Positions 1 through 5,223 of a stretch of 5,223 nucleotides of DNA are shown piece by piece. The position numbers and the translations under genes are program-made. The number at the start of each line of letters is the position of its first letter. The stretch's first letter is position 1. This DNA comes from Scatosoma sp964459515 (lineage in GTDB: Bacteria > Bacillota > Clostridia > Christensenellales > Borkfalkiaceae). The notes under the pieces are model-generated. The model saw nothing but the letters and a program-made list of their open reading frames with translations. It did no database searches and had not been told where the DNA came from. Location of the stretch: NCBI GenBank assembly GCA_964459515.1, contig CAYWML010000076.1:1-5223 (forward strand), read 5' to 3'.

Positions 1-15
1 TATTTCATATCTTTT

Positions 16-44
16 ATTATATCACTTTTTTCATTTTGACACAA
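16..44 (-). promoter_or_regulatory. Candidate promoter for a gene beyond the left edge
   Basis: Read on the minus strand, there is a perfect TATAAT -10 box (16..21) preceded by TGA (22..24), giving the extended -10 form TGnTATAAT. A weak -35 box, TTGTGT (39..44), sits exactly 17 bases upstream. It lies just downstream of the flavoprotein terminator and points out of the window, so it would start a separate transcript near position 9. The poor -35 is offset by the extended -10. No ribosome binding site or start codon can be judged, because only a few transcribed bases remain in the window. Confidence 0.55.
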
Positions 45-79
45 CTCTAATGACAGGGGGGGAAGGTGACAACGAAAAT

Positions 80-100
80 AAAAAAAGCGGCTTTCGCCGC
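80..100 (-). terminator. Intrinsic terminator after the flavoprotein gene
   Basis: On the minus strand a GCGGC stem (96..100), a GAAA tetraloop and a GCCGC stem (87..91) are followed directly by seven T residues (80..86) and further T-rich sequence. GC stem, tight loop and U-tract together are the classic rho-independent form. It lies 43 bases after the flavoprotein stop and ends the pckG/flavoprotein unit before the next promoter at 16..44. A second perfect hairpin (104..111 with 115..122, 8 bp, 3-base loop) sits immediately upstream and may reinforce it. Confidence 0.9.
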
Positions 101-103
101 ATG

Positions 104-144
104 AACGCCGCATGGCGGCGTTATAGCGCAAGCAAAGCTTGCTT
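104..144 (-). repeat. Two extra hairpins before the terminator
   Basis: Two perfect short inverted repeats precede the terminator. One pairs 130..135 with 139..144 (6 bp, 3-base loop) and overlaps two bases of the flavoprotein stop codon. The other pairs 104..111 with 115..122 (8 bp, GC-rich, 3-base loop). Neither has its own T-tract. They make a compact, structured 3' end that could protect the transcript from 3' exonucleases; that role is inferred. Confidence 0.6.
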
Positions 145-688
145 AGTCGTGGACGGATAAGCCCATTTCGTAGGCAATGCGCAATAATTCGGGACGGTTT
201 AATACGTCGCCTTTTTCGTATACGCCTTTGCCGTATAACGTGCCTTTCTCTTCGTAGCCGTCTATGCACTTCGCAAAGCCGTGAAAACACGCGAGCGTCG
301 TTTCCAACGTATCTTCGTCCTCTTCCGCAGCCGTTGCTATGTAATACAACTCCTTGTTCGCTATCTCCGTCCAACGGGCTACCGTACGGTCGAGAACGGC
401 TTTTAATTGGGCGCAAATCGAATAGAAATATACGGGGCTGGAAAGAACCAACACGTCGCAATCGATCATCTTCTGCAACAACTCGCCCATGTCGTCCCGA
501 ATAGCGCATTCGCCGCCGTGCGCGCTACAATAATAACAGCCTGTGCAATAGCCGATCTTCTTTTCCGCCACGCGAATTTTCTCCACGGCGTTGCCGCTCT
601 CCCGCGCGCCGCGCGCAAACTCGTCGCACAGCACGTCTGAATTGCCGCCTTTTCGCGGACTGCCCGATAAAATAAGTACTTTTTTCAT
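143..688 (-). CDS. NADPH-dependent FMN reductase / flavodoxin-fold iron-sulfur flavoprotein family
   Basis: This 181-residue cytoplasmic flavodoxin-fold protein opens with a beta strand and the FMN phosphate loop GSPRKGGNS (residues 9-17). SSPVYFYS (83-90), followed by a helix ending in LDR, matches the flavin-ring loop of the FMN_red family. Between them lies C48-x2-C51-x2-C54-x6-C61, which fits the compact CX2CX2CX4-7C pattern that binds a 4Fe-4S cluster in iron-sulfur flavoproteins such as archaeal Isf. Many clostridial homologues carry the same cysteines, and whether all hold a cluster is unclear. The likely role is electron transfer or reduction of small molecules or quinones; the substrate cannot be read from sequence. 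The ATG start has a GGAGG site (695..699) at a 6-base spacing. The length is normal and the gene appears intact. It lies 69 bases downstream of pckG with no promoter seen between them, so it is probably expressed by read-through of the hairpin at 711..739. Confidence 0.9.
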   Translation of the reverse strand: MKKVLILSGSPRKGGNSDVLCDEFARGARESGNAVEKIRVAEKKIGYCTGCYYCSAHGGECAIRDDMGELLQKMIDCDVLVLSSPVYFYSICAQLKAVLDRTVARWTEIANKELYYIATAAEEDEDTLETTLACFHGFAKCIDGYEEKGTLYGKGVYEKGDVLNRPELLRIAYEMGLSVHD

Positions 689-710
689 TATTTACCTCCG
701 TTAGCAAATA

Positions 711-739
711 TCCCGTCCCCGCGAACGCGGAGGACGGGA
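711..739 (-). terminator. Intergenic hairpin, possible weak terminator/attenuator between pckG and the flavoprotein gene
   Basis: Positions 711..722 pair with 727..739 around a 4-base loop, with a single bulged base, giving a GC-rich stem of 12 bp. On the minus strand an A-rich stretch precedes it, but only TATTT follows, so it is a poor intrinsic terminator in the direction of the genes. On the plus strand the following TTTTT is better, but no plus-strand gene is evident. It most likely reduces, rather than blocks, transcription from pckG into the flavoprotein gene, or it stabilises the pckG mRNA 3' end. Confidence 0.5.
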
Positions 740-757
740 ATTTTTACGAAAACGTTA

Positions 758-2536
758 TTATTTCGCGCAATTGTCTTTCAAGATTTGAAGATTATCCATA
801 ATCTCCTTAGGCATCTTGTCGCCGAAGTTCTCCGCATAATACGTCGAAATCTCCTCTGCTTCCGCAGCCCAACGCGCTTTATCTACCACCAACAATTTTT
901 CCAAGGTTTCCGGCGTAACGTCGCAATTTTCGATGTTGATATCCTTTGCGTACGGCAAGTAACCGATTGCCGTTTCGCGTGCGTCTACCTTGTTTTCGCA
1001 ACGATCGAGGATCCAATCGAGCACGCGCATATTGTCGCCGAAGCCGGGCCACATGAAGTTGCCGTTTTCGTCCTGACGGAACCAGTTGACGTTGAAGATC
1101 TTAGGCTGTTTACTTTCTTCCACTTTCGCGCCCATATCGATCCAATGCTGGAAGTAACGATCTACGGAATAGCCCATGAACGGCTTCATTGCCATCGGAT
1201 CGTGACGAAGCACGCCGACCGCGCCCGTTGCCGCCGCCGTCGTTTCCGAGGACATGATCGTGCCGACGAAGGTGCCGTGGTTCCAATCTCTGGACTGGTA
1301 AACAAGCGGCGTCGTCGTTGCTCTTCTGCCGCCGAAGATGATCGCGGAAAGAGGCACGCCTTCTTTGGAATTGAATTTCGGGGAAATGCAAGGGCAATTT
1401 TCCGCGGGAGCGGTAAAACGGGAGTTGGGGTGCGCCGCATTCCGTCCGCAATCGGGCGTCCAAGGCTTACCCGTCCAATCGATAAGCTCCGCAGGCGCTT
1501 CCTTCGTCAATTTCTCCCACCAAACGGTGTTATCCTTCGGATTTAACGCAACGTTTGTGAAAATCGTACCTTTCATCGTGGAATGCAAAGCGTTGGGGTT
1601 AGATTTCTCGTTCGTGCCGGGGGCAACGCCGAAGAAACCGTTCTCGGGGTTGCAAGCCCACAGTCTGCCGTCTTCGCCTACGCGAATCCATGCGATGTCG
1701 TCGCCGACGCACTGCACTTCGTAGCCTGCGTCCAAATACTGCTTGGGCGGAATGAGCATGGCAAGGTTGGTCTTACCGCAAGCGGAAGGGAACGCCGCCG
1801 CCACGTACTTCATCTCGTCGTCCTGCGGACGCTTTACGCCGAGAATAAGCATGTGTTCCGCCATCCAACCTTCTTTTCTGCCGAGGTTGGTTGCGATACG
1901 CAAAGCGAAGCACTTTTTACCGAGCAAGACATTGCCGCCGTATGCGGAGTTCACGGAAATGATCGTATTGTCTTCGGGGAAGTGCATGATGTATCTCTTT
2001 TCGGGGTTTACGTCGCATTTCGCGTGGAAACCCTTGACGAAATCACCGTCCGCGCCGAGCTGGTCGAGGCACATTTTGCCGACTCTCGTCATGATCATCA
2101 TGTTAAGAACGACGTAAATGGAATCGGTAATTTCAATACCGATCTTGGAGAAAGGCGAGCCGACAACACCCATGGAATAGGGAATAACGTACATCGTTCT
2201 GCCCTTATACGCGCCTTTCGCGATTTCGTTGACGAGCGCGTACGCGTCCTTAGGCGCTTTCCACTTTACGATGGAATGCGGCAATGCGTCCTCTTCGTTT
2301 TCGCAACAAATAAAGGTTCTATCTTCCACGCGCGCAACGTCGTTTTCCGCCGTTCTGTGATAGTAGCAATCGGGCAATTTTTCCTGATTCAGCTTGATCA
2401 TTTCTCCCGTCGCGCAAGCTTCTGCGCGAAGCGCGTCTCTCTGTACGTCGCTACCGTCGATCCAAACCACTTTATCGGGCTGTGCGAACGCTTCGACGTC
2501 TGCCACGAATTGCAACACTTTCTTGTTGTTTGTCAT
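758..2536 (-). CDS. pckG: Phosphoenolpyruvate carboxykinase (GTP)
   Basis: This 592-residue cytosolic enzyme interconverts oxaloacetate plus GTP with PEP, CO2 and GDP, at the branch between gluconeogenesis and C4 acid metabolism. In fermenting anaerobes it may run in the carboxylating direction. The GTP class is clear: the signature P-loop FPSACGKTN (249-257) holds the reactive Cys253, the metal-binding GDDIAW motif is at 278-283, and the metal ligands expected from vertebrate PEPCK are present (Lys207/208 in GKKC, His228 in AEHML, Asp in GDD). NPENGFFGVAPGT (296-308), GGRRATTTPLVYQSRDW (402-418) and the guanine-site WPGFGDNMR (496-504) are all conserved. Length and domain order are normal and no damage is seen. 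The ATG start follows an AAAGGAGA site (2547..2554), with 11 bases between its GGAG core and the ATG. It has its own promoter at 2641..2669 and is followed by the flavoprotein gene. A plus-strand open frame runs opposite it for 354 codons but is a composition artefact. Confidence 0.98.
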   Translation of the reverse strand: MTNNKKVLQFVADVEAFAQPDKVVWIDGSDVQRDALRAEACATGEMIKLNQEKLPDCYYHRTAENDVARVEDRTFICCENEEDALPHSIVKWKAPKDAYALVNEIAKGAYKGRTMYVIPYSMGVVGSPFSKIGIEITDSIYVVLNMMIMTRVGKMCLDQLGADGDFVKGFHAKCDVNPEKRYIMHFPEDNTIISVNSAYGGNVLLGKKCFALRIATNLGRKEGWMAEHMLILGVKRPQDDEMKYVAAAFPSACGKTNLAMLIPPKQYLDAGYEVQCVGDDIAWIRVGEDGRLWACNPENGFFGVAPGTNEKSNPNALHSTMKGTIFTNVALNPKDNTVWWEKLTKEAPAELIDWTGKPWTPDCGRNAAHPNSRFTAPAENCPCISPKFNSKEGVPLSAIIFGGRRATTTPLVYQSRDWNHGTFVGTIMSSETTAAATGAVGVLRHDPMAMKPFMGYSVDRYFQHWIDMGAKVEESKQPKIFNVNWFRQDENGNFMWPGFGDNMRVLDWILDRCENKVDARETAIGYLPYAKDINIENCDVTPETLEKLLVVDKARWAAEAEEISTYYAENFGDKMPKEIMDNLQILKDNCAK

Positions 2537-2565
2537 AATAGATATATCTCCTTTGAACGATTATT

Positions 2566-2624
2566 TTTTACGATTTTTACGATGAATTTGCAACGCGCGT
2601 CCCGAAAACGAGCGATAGTATCGC
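2566..2624 (-). promoter_or_regulatory. pckG 5' leader elements: 13-bp palindrome and tandem 9-mer
   Basis: The pckG transcript should begin near 2634, giving a leader of about 97 bases. Just inside it lies a perfect palindrome, GCGATA-C-TATCGC (2612..2624), sized like a repressor operator. Nearer the ribosome binding site is an exact tandem duplication of ATCGTAAAA (2575..2583 and 2566..2574, minus-strand reading), followed by AT-rich sequence. The two elements are seen directly; a regulatory role is inference. I recognise no known riboswitch or catabolite-response element here. Confidence 0.35.
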
Positions 2625-2640
2625 ATTCTTCATCACGTGT

Positions 2641-2669
2641 ATTATAACACAAATTCCCTCGGTTGTAAA
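2641..2669 (-). promoter_or_regulatory. pckG promoter (housekeeping sigma type)
   Basis: On the minus strand TTTACA (2664..2669) and TATAAT (2641..2646) are separated by exactly 17 bases, which is 5/6 and 6/6 matches to the consensus. It lies 104 bases upstream of the pckG start, in the gap after the glycosyltransferase gene, so pckG need not depend on upstream transcription. A small inverted repeat, CGGTT-TAC-AACCG (2660..2672), covers the -35 box and could be an operator; five-base arms are too short to insist on this. Confidence 0.85.
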
Positions 2670-2709
2670 CCGTTTTCTCCGATTTTTTTTCGCGAATTGT
2701 AAATTTCGT

Positions 2710-4491
2710 TCAACGTTCACCCGACTTTCTCTGTTTTTTCGCTCCGTAACGATACGCCAAATTCCGCGCAAGCGCGATTTCCGTCGTTTTTCGGTCGATA
2801 GCCGCCGTTTCCGCCGCCGTATACCGCACGTTGGCGAACAACGCCAACGGAACGGAAGCGTAGCCCGTCGCCACGATCAGCAAAACGGGCAACGCGCCGC
2901 CGTGCAAAGCAAGCGCAAGGGCAAGCAAAGCCGTGGAGAGCAACAACTCTTTCCACTGCATTCGGAGCGCGCACCAAACACCCACGCGTCGCGACGACTT
3001 CGGCGTGACGATAAATTTGGCTTTCTTGCCGAATATGCCGAGCGTCGCGGAAACGAGCGAAGTCGTCAACATCGAGCCGTACAACACTACGACGGAAACG
3101 GTATACGCGATCGTCCGCAACGGATGCAGGCGAAACGTCCAAGAAATAAAATCGTTCAGCATAGGCGAGAAGAAAAACACAACGGTAGGGATTGCCATCC
3201 ACGGTGCGTACGCCGCTCCGAGATCGATATGGAGCAGGGGCGCGATTACGAGGTTGAGAAAGATAAAAAACGCAAACACCGCCGTCAGCGGCAAATTGTA
3301 CGTGAATAAAACGATATCCGCCTTTTCAAACCAACGCATACGCGAAGTAAAAATACGCTTCGTGTACTTTTTTATGAATTCCAAATTGCCTTGCGTCCAC
3401 TTGGAATGCCGCTTTTTGAACGCGGCATAGTCCACGGGGTACTCCTCTTTGCAAACGATATTCGGCGCGAAAGCCACGTAATAGCCGACGTTTCTCGCCT
3501 CTATACTCAAACATAAGTCCTCCGCCACGAGCGGCGGAAAGCCGCCTGCCGCCTCGTAACATTCTCGCCGCAACATCGCGCCGTGCCCGAGCATGGTCGA
3601 AAAACCGTAAAAATGCTTCATCGTTTGATAGGTGGGCCAATGCGAATTTACGCCCACGTGAAACAGCTTCATAAAAAAATTACGGTTGCGGTCGGAAACG
3701 TGGTTCGCTTGCACGATGCCGACGTTGTCGTACGCGTAGAAATATCGCAGACTGTCGTAAACGTAGTTTTCGGGCAAGATTTCGTCGGCGTCGAGAATGA
3801 CGTAAAACGCGTATCCTGCCGCGCGGCATTCTTCGCCCATGAGATAATGATTGATGTTCCCTGCCTTAAATCCGTCGCGCGTTCCGCGCCGCACCACGCG
3901 CAAGCCGTGACGCTCCGCAAACGCGTCCACTCGTCTGCGATACGTCGCGTCCGTCGAATCGTCCAAAATCACCGTGTCTACGTACGGATAGCTCTGCCGC
4001 AAGCACTTTTCCAAGCTTTTCCCGTCGAAGTCGTTGCAGGTGCAATACGCCATCAGCACTTTATCGCGCACACGCGAAACGTCGGTATCCATTACGGGGA
4101 AAAAGCGACGTTGCAAGCGTTTGCGGACAGCGTAATACCAAACGACGTAAAGAAAATCCTTGACTCCGTTCAGCCAAAAATAGGAGATAAAAATCCCGTT
4201 CAATAAAAGCAACGCACGCGCGCAAAAGCGCACGCCCGACGAGATCGGCACGCCTGCGACGAAGGGCACGCGATAGACTTTCGGCAAAAAATACACCCAA
4301 AGCAAAACGATAAGCGCGCTCCACGCCGCCAGCATGGTATAATACAAAGCAGGACTTTTGTGCAAGCTATCCCGTTTTGCTCCGTCTCCGCGCGCAACGC
4401 CGTATTCCGAACGTCTCGCTCGCTCGCGCGAAACCGTTACGCCTTGCACAACGCGCGCGCCTCCGCCGTTTTTTGCAGAAAAAACTTCCAT
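2710..4491 (-). CDS. Membrane glycosyltransferase, family 2 (cellulose synthase-like processive type)
   Basis: With the ATG start at 4491 this is 593 residues. A basic, probably disordered N-terminus (1-48) is followed by two membrane segments (about 50-69 and 89-107), a cytoplasmic GT2 catalytic domain (about 144-370), then about five more membrane segments (roughly 392-420, 429-447, 460-484, 515-531, 533-553) and a basic tail. Catalytic landmarks are the DDS nucleotide-sugar motif (177-179), FKAGN (208-212), the DAD metal motif (234-236), GHGA (302-305) and the general-base AED (323-325). The usual QxxRW is replaced by RHSKWTQGN (361-369). FIVTPK (493-498) after the fifth membrane helix matches the FxVTxK gating loop of BcsA-type synthases. 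It probably polymerises and extrudes a surface polysaccharide at the inner membrane; sugar and product are unknown. There is no PilZ domain and no neighbouring bcs, pga or opg partner gene. A candidate promoter and a hairpin leader lie upstream; no terminator is seen after the stop. An upstream GTG at 4524 would add 11 residues. Confidence 0.9.
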   Translation of the reverse strand: MEVFSAKNGGGARVVQGVTVSRERARRSEYGVARGDGAKRDSLHKSPALYYTMLAAWSALIVLLWVYFLPKVYRVPFVAGVPISSGVRFCARALLLLNGIFISYFWLNGVKDFLYVVWYYAVRKRLQRRFFPVMDTDVSRVRDKVLMAYCTCNDFDGKSLEKCLRQSYPYVDTVILDDSTDATYRRRVDAFAERHGLRVVRRGTRDGFKAGNINHYLMGEECRAAGYAFYVILDADEILPENYVYDSLRYFYAYDNVGIVQANHVSDRNRNFFMKLFHVGVNSHWPTYQTMKHFYGFSTMLGHGAMLRRECYEAAGGFPPLVAEDLCLSIEARNVGYYVAFAPNIVCKEEYPVDYAAFKKRHSKWTQGNLEFIKKYTKRIFTSRMRWFEKADIVLFTYNLPLTAVFAFFIFLNLVIAPLLHIDLGAAYAPWMAIPTVVFFFSPMLNDFISWTFRLHPLRTIAYTVSVVVLYGSMLTTSLVSATLGIFGKKAKFIVTPKSSRRVGVWCALRMQWKELLLSTALLALALALHGGALPVLLIVATGYASVPLALFANVRYTAAETAAIDRKTTEIALARNLAYRYGAKKQRKSGER

Positions 4492-4500
4492 AGTCGCTTC

Positions 4501-4506
4501 CCCCTC
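4501..4506 (-). promoter_or_regulatory. Ribosome binding site that fixes the glycosyltransferase start
   Basis: On the minus strand GAGGGG lies 9 bases upstream of the ATG at 4489..4491. The alternative GTG start at 4522..4524 has only GTAGG, directly abutting it with no proper spacing. Under the GTG reading this good Shine-Dalgarno would fall inside the coding sequence. The ATG at 4491 is therefore the preferred start. Confidence 0.75.
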
Positions 4507-4592
4507 ACCCGTCTTAGTGTGCACCTACCGTTTCCGTTTCATACCCTGTTTCGCAAAAGGAAAAAGGATACACGACAAAGCGACAACACACA

Positions 4593-4635
4593 TTGCTATG
4601 CCCCCAAAGTTAGGCAAACTTTGGAGGCATAGCAA
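4593..4635 (-). repeat. 19-bp stem-loop in the glycosyltransferase leader
   Basis: Arms 4593..4611 and 4617..4635 are inverted copies separated by a 5-base loop. The only imperfection (4603 against 4625) is C-A when read as plus-strand RNA but G-U when read as minus-strand RNA, so the minus-strand transcript can pair along all 19 positions. It falls between the decayed DUF4143 gene and the glycosyltransferase, just downstream of the candidate promoter. It could be a 5' leader structure, a terminator for upstream transcription (the following TGTGTGTTGTC is only moderately T-rich), or a dispersed palindromic repeat. I do not recognise it as a named element. Confidence 0.85.
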
Positions 4636-4646
4636 CAAACTCAACA

Positions 4647-4675
4647 TTTATATTGCCGAAAGACGAGCTTCACAA
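4647..4675 (-). promoter_or_regulatory. Candidate promoter for the glycosyltransferase gene
   Basis: On the minus strand TTGTGA (4670..4675) and TATAAA (4647..4652) are separated by 17 bases, matching consensus at 4/6 and 5/6 positions. Transcription would start near 4640, placing the 19-bp stem-loop almost at the 5' end of a leader of about 150 bases. The surrounding DNA is AT-rich, so a chance match is possible. Confidence 0.4.
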
Positions 4676-4696
4676 AATCATCCCTCAATGTGCAAA

Positions 4697-5022
4697 TTAT
4701 AGGCAAATAGCCATATAAGACGACATACAAACCATTTCGTCGTCTACTTTTAATTCTTCGGATGAATAATATAGGCTCTGCCTATGCGTTTACTATATTT
4801 TTTCGAAAAAGCAATTAAGGATGTAGTCGTATACTTTTTTCCTGCTTTTACCTCTATCGAGTATATTTTAGGCTTCGTTTTACTGTTATTAGAAATAATA
4901 AAATCTATTTCCATATCGTTTCGATGCTTTTCCTCACTATAATGCGTATAGAAAAACAATTTATGCCCATTCGCGACTATACATTGCGCAATGGCATTCT
5001 CAAACAACATTGCAAATCGCAT
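4697..5022 (-). pseudogene. C-terminal remnant of a DUF4143-type AAA ATPase, frameshifted
   Basis: A 90-codon open frame (4750..5022) matches the C-terminal part of the common prophage/accessory ATP-binding proteins with DUF4143. It has the LFENAIAQ helix, NGHKLFFYTHYSEEKH, then MEIDFII and SIEVKAG, and ends near AYIIHPKN. Glu8, Asp40 and Glu57-x-Lys59 form a PD-(D/E)XK nuclease-like set. Two lesions are visible. The whole ATPase part is missing: the frame meets a stop at 5050..5052 and an unrelated gene ends at 5087. At the other end, the frame stops after HPKN, but reading on one base out of phase from 4753 gives LKVDDEMVCMSSYMAICL and a stop at 4697..4699, a plausible family C-terminus, so one base has probably been lost. 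The segment is about 32% G+C, well below the neighbouring genes, which suggests acquisition from elsewhere. Full-length relatives are typically around 400 residues. No ribosome binding site is evident before the ATG at 5022, so it is probably not expressed as a functional protein. Confidence 0.8.
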
Positions 5023-5045
5023 AAAATTTGCAACAACCTCAAACA
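4999..5045. repeat. Inverted repeat flanked by 8-bp direct repeats at the pseudogene break
   Basis: An exact inverted repeat TTGCAAAT / ATTTGCAA (5010..5017 and 5026..5033, 8-base loop) is bracketed by two copies of CTCAAACA (4999..5006 and 5038..5045). It sits where recognisable DUF4143 sequence begins, so it may mark the deletion or rearrangement junction. The arms are short and AT-rich, so coincidence is possible. Confidence 0.45.
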
Positions 5046-5086
5046 GATATTATTTATTTCCTATACGCCACGGCTTTTAGCATATT

Positions 5087-5223
5087 CTAACGTTTCTTCG
5101 GAAGATATTCAAGCGTCCCGTTTACACGTATCGTAAAACACTCGCCTACGGGGCAATCTATTTCCTGCCCGTCGGAAAAGCGCAAATGCGTTCTTCCGAA
5201 ATCGTTCTGCACGGAAACCGTCC
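5087..5223 (-). CDS. C-terminal end of an unrecognised gene (5' part beyond the right edge)
   Basis: The frame entering from the right edge stays open for 44 codons and ends in TAG at 5087..5089. Visible residues include VQNDFGRTHLRFSDGQEID, CPVGECFTIRVNG and the tail LEYLPKKR. Alternating hydrophobic and polar residues with glycine and asparagine turns suggest a small beta-rich C-terminal domain. The other two minus frames read as Arg-rich or stop early, and the base composition resembles the housekeeping genes rather than the AT-rich remnant next to it. I cannot name the family from this fragment. No clear intrinsic terminator follows the stop. Confidence 0.6.
   Translation of the reverse strand, partial: TVSVQNDFGRTHLRFSDGQEIDCPVGECFTIRVNGTLEYLPKKR

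Noticed and set aside
711..745. Plus-strand intrinsic terminator (hairpin followed by TTTTT)
   Set aside because: No plus-strand gene is supported upstream of it; the T-run is more simply the A-tract side of a minus-strand hairpin between two minus-strand genes.
785..1546. 253-codon plus-strand open frame opposite the pckG C-terminus
   Set aside because: His/Arg/Phe-rich translation typical of an antisense shadow; the opposite strand carries all the catalytic motifs of PEPCK.
1583..2647. 354-codon plus-strand open frame opposite pckG
   Set aside because: It runs antisense to a perfectly conserved pckG, has no recognisable domain or good ribosome binding site, and is explained by the codon bias of the real gene leaving few stops on the other strand.
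4522..4524. GTG start giving a 604-residue glycosyltransferase
   Set aside because: The ATG at 4491 has a well-spaced GAGGGG site, whereas the GTG has none at proper distance; the 11 extra residues add no conserved feature.
4358..4702. Plus-strand open frames of 90-114 codons across the glycosyltransferase 5' end and its leader
   Set aside because: They read through the stem-loop and antisense to the glycosyltransferase N-terminus, with no family resemblance or supporting ribosome binding site.
4718..4745. 7-bp inverted repeat (AGACGAC / GTCGTCT) just after the stop at 4750, first read as a terminator
   Set aside because: It has a 14-base loop and no T-tract, and it lies inside the frame-shifted C-terminal codons of the DUF4143 remnant, where GAC GAC and TCG TCT codons produce it by chance.
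4525..5086. Possible insertion sequence or transposon in the AT-rich region
   Set aside because: No transposase frame, no matched terminal repeats around the region and no target duplication were found; only the ATPase remnant and one isolated stem-loop are present.

Overview
The window looks like chromosomal DNA from an anaerobic Firmicutes-type bacterium, probably an uncultured Clostridia lineage (possibly Christensenellales-like). This is inferred from clean GGAGG-type ribosome binding sites, TTTACA/TATAAT promoters, GC-leaning codon use with many GCG/CGC triplets, and the flavoprotein and DUF4143 ATPase families seen here. No rRNA or phylogenetic marker is present, so the assignment is tentative. 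Every supported gene lies on the minus strand, so transcription runs from right to left.

From right to left: the right edge holds the last 44 codons of an unrecognised gene (5087..5223). Next comes an AT-rich stretch (about 32% G+C by hand count over 4741..4980) carrying a broken remnant of a DUF4143-type AAA ATPase. Only its C-terminal nuclease-like part survives, and a single missing base shifts the frame at its end; restoring the frame gives a plausible family C-terminus. An intergenic stretch follows with a candidate promoter and a strong 19-bp hairpin. Then comes an intact 593-residue membrane glycosyltransferase of family 2, similar in layout to cellulose synthase (2710..4491). A 173-base gap carries a near-consensus promoter and a roughly 97-base leader for pckG, the GTP-dependent phosphoenolpyruvate carboxykinase (758..2536). 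A 69-base gap with a hairpin separates pckG from a small FMN flavoprotein with a CX2CX2CX6C cysteine cluster motif (143..688). A run of hairpins and a strong intrinsic terminator (80..100) end this unit. The left edge (1..44) carries a likely promoter for a gene outside the window.

PckG links C4 dicarboxylate and PEP metabolism. The flavoprotein is probably a redox protein co-transcribed with it, perhaps at a reduced level because of the hairpin between them. The glycosyltransferase probably makes or exports a surface polysaccharide and has no visible partner subunits here. I see no CRISPR array, tRNA, rRNA, complete mobile element or convincing new multi-gene system. The features most worth a second look are the leader hairpin upstream of the glycosyltransferase and the decayed DUF4143 gene.
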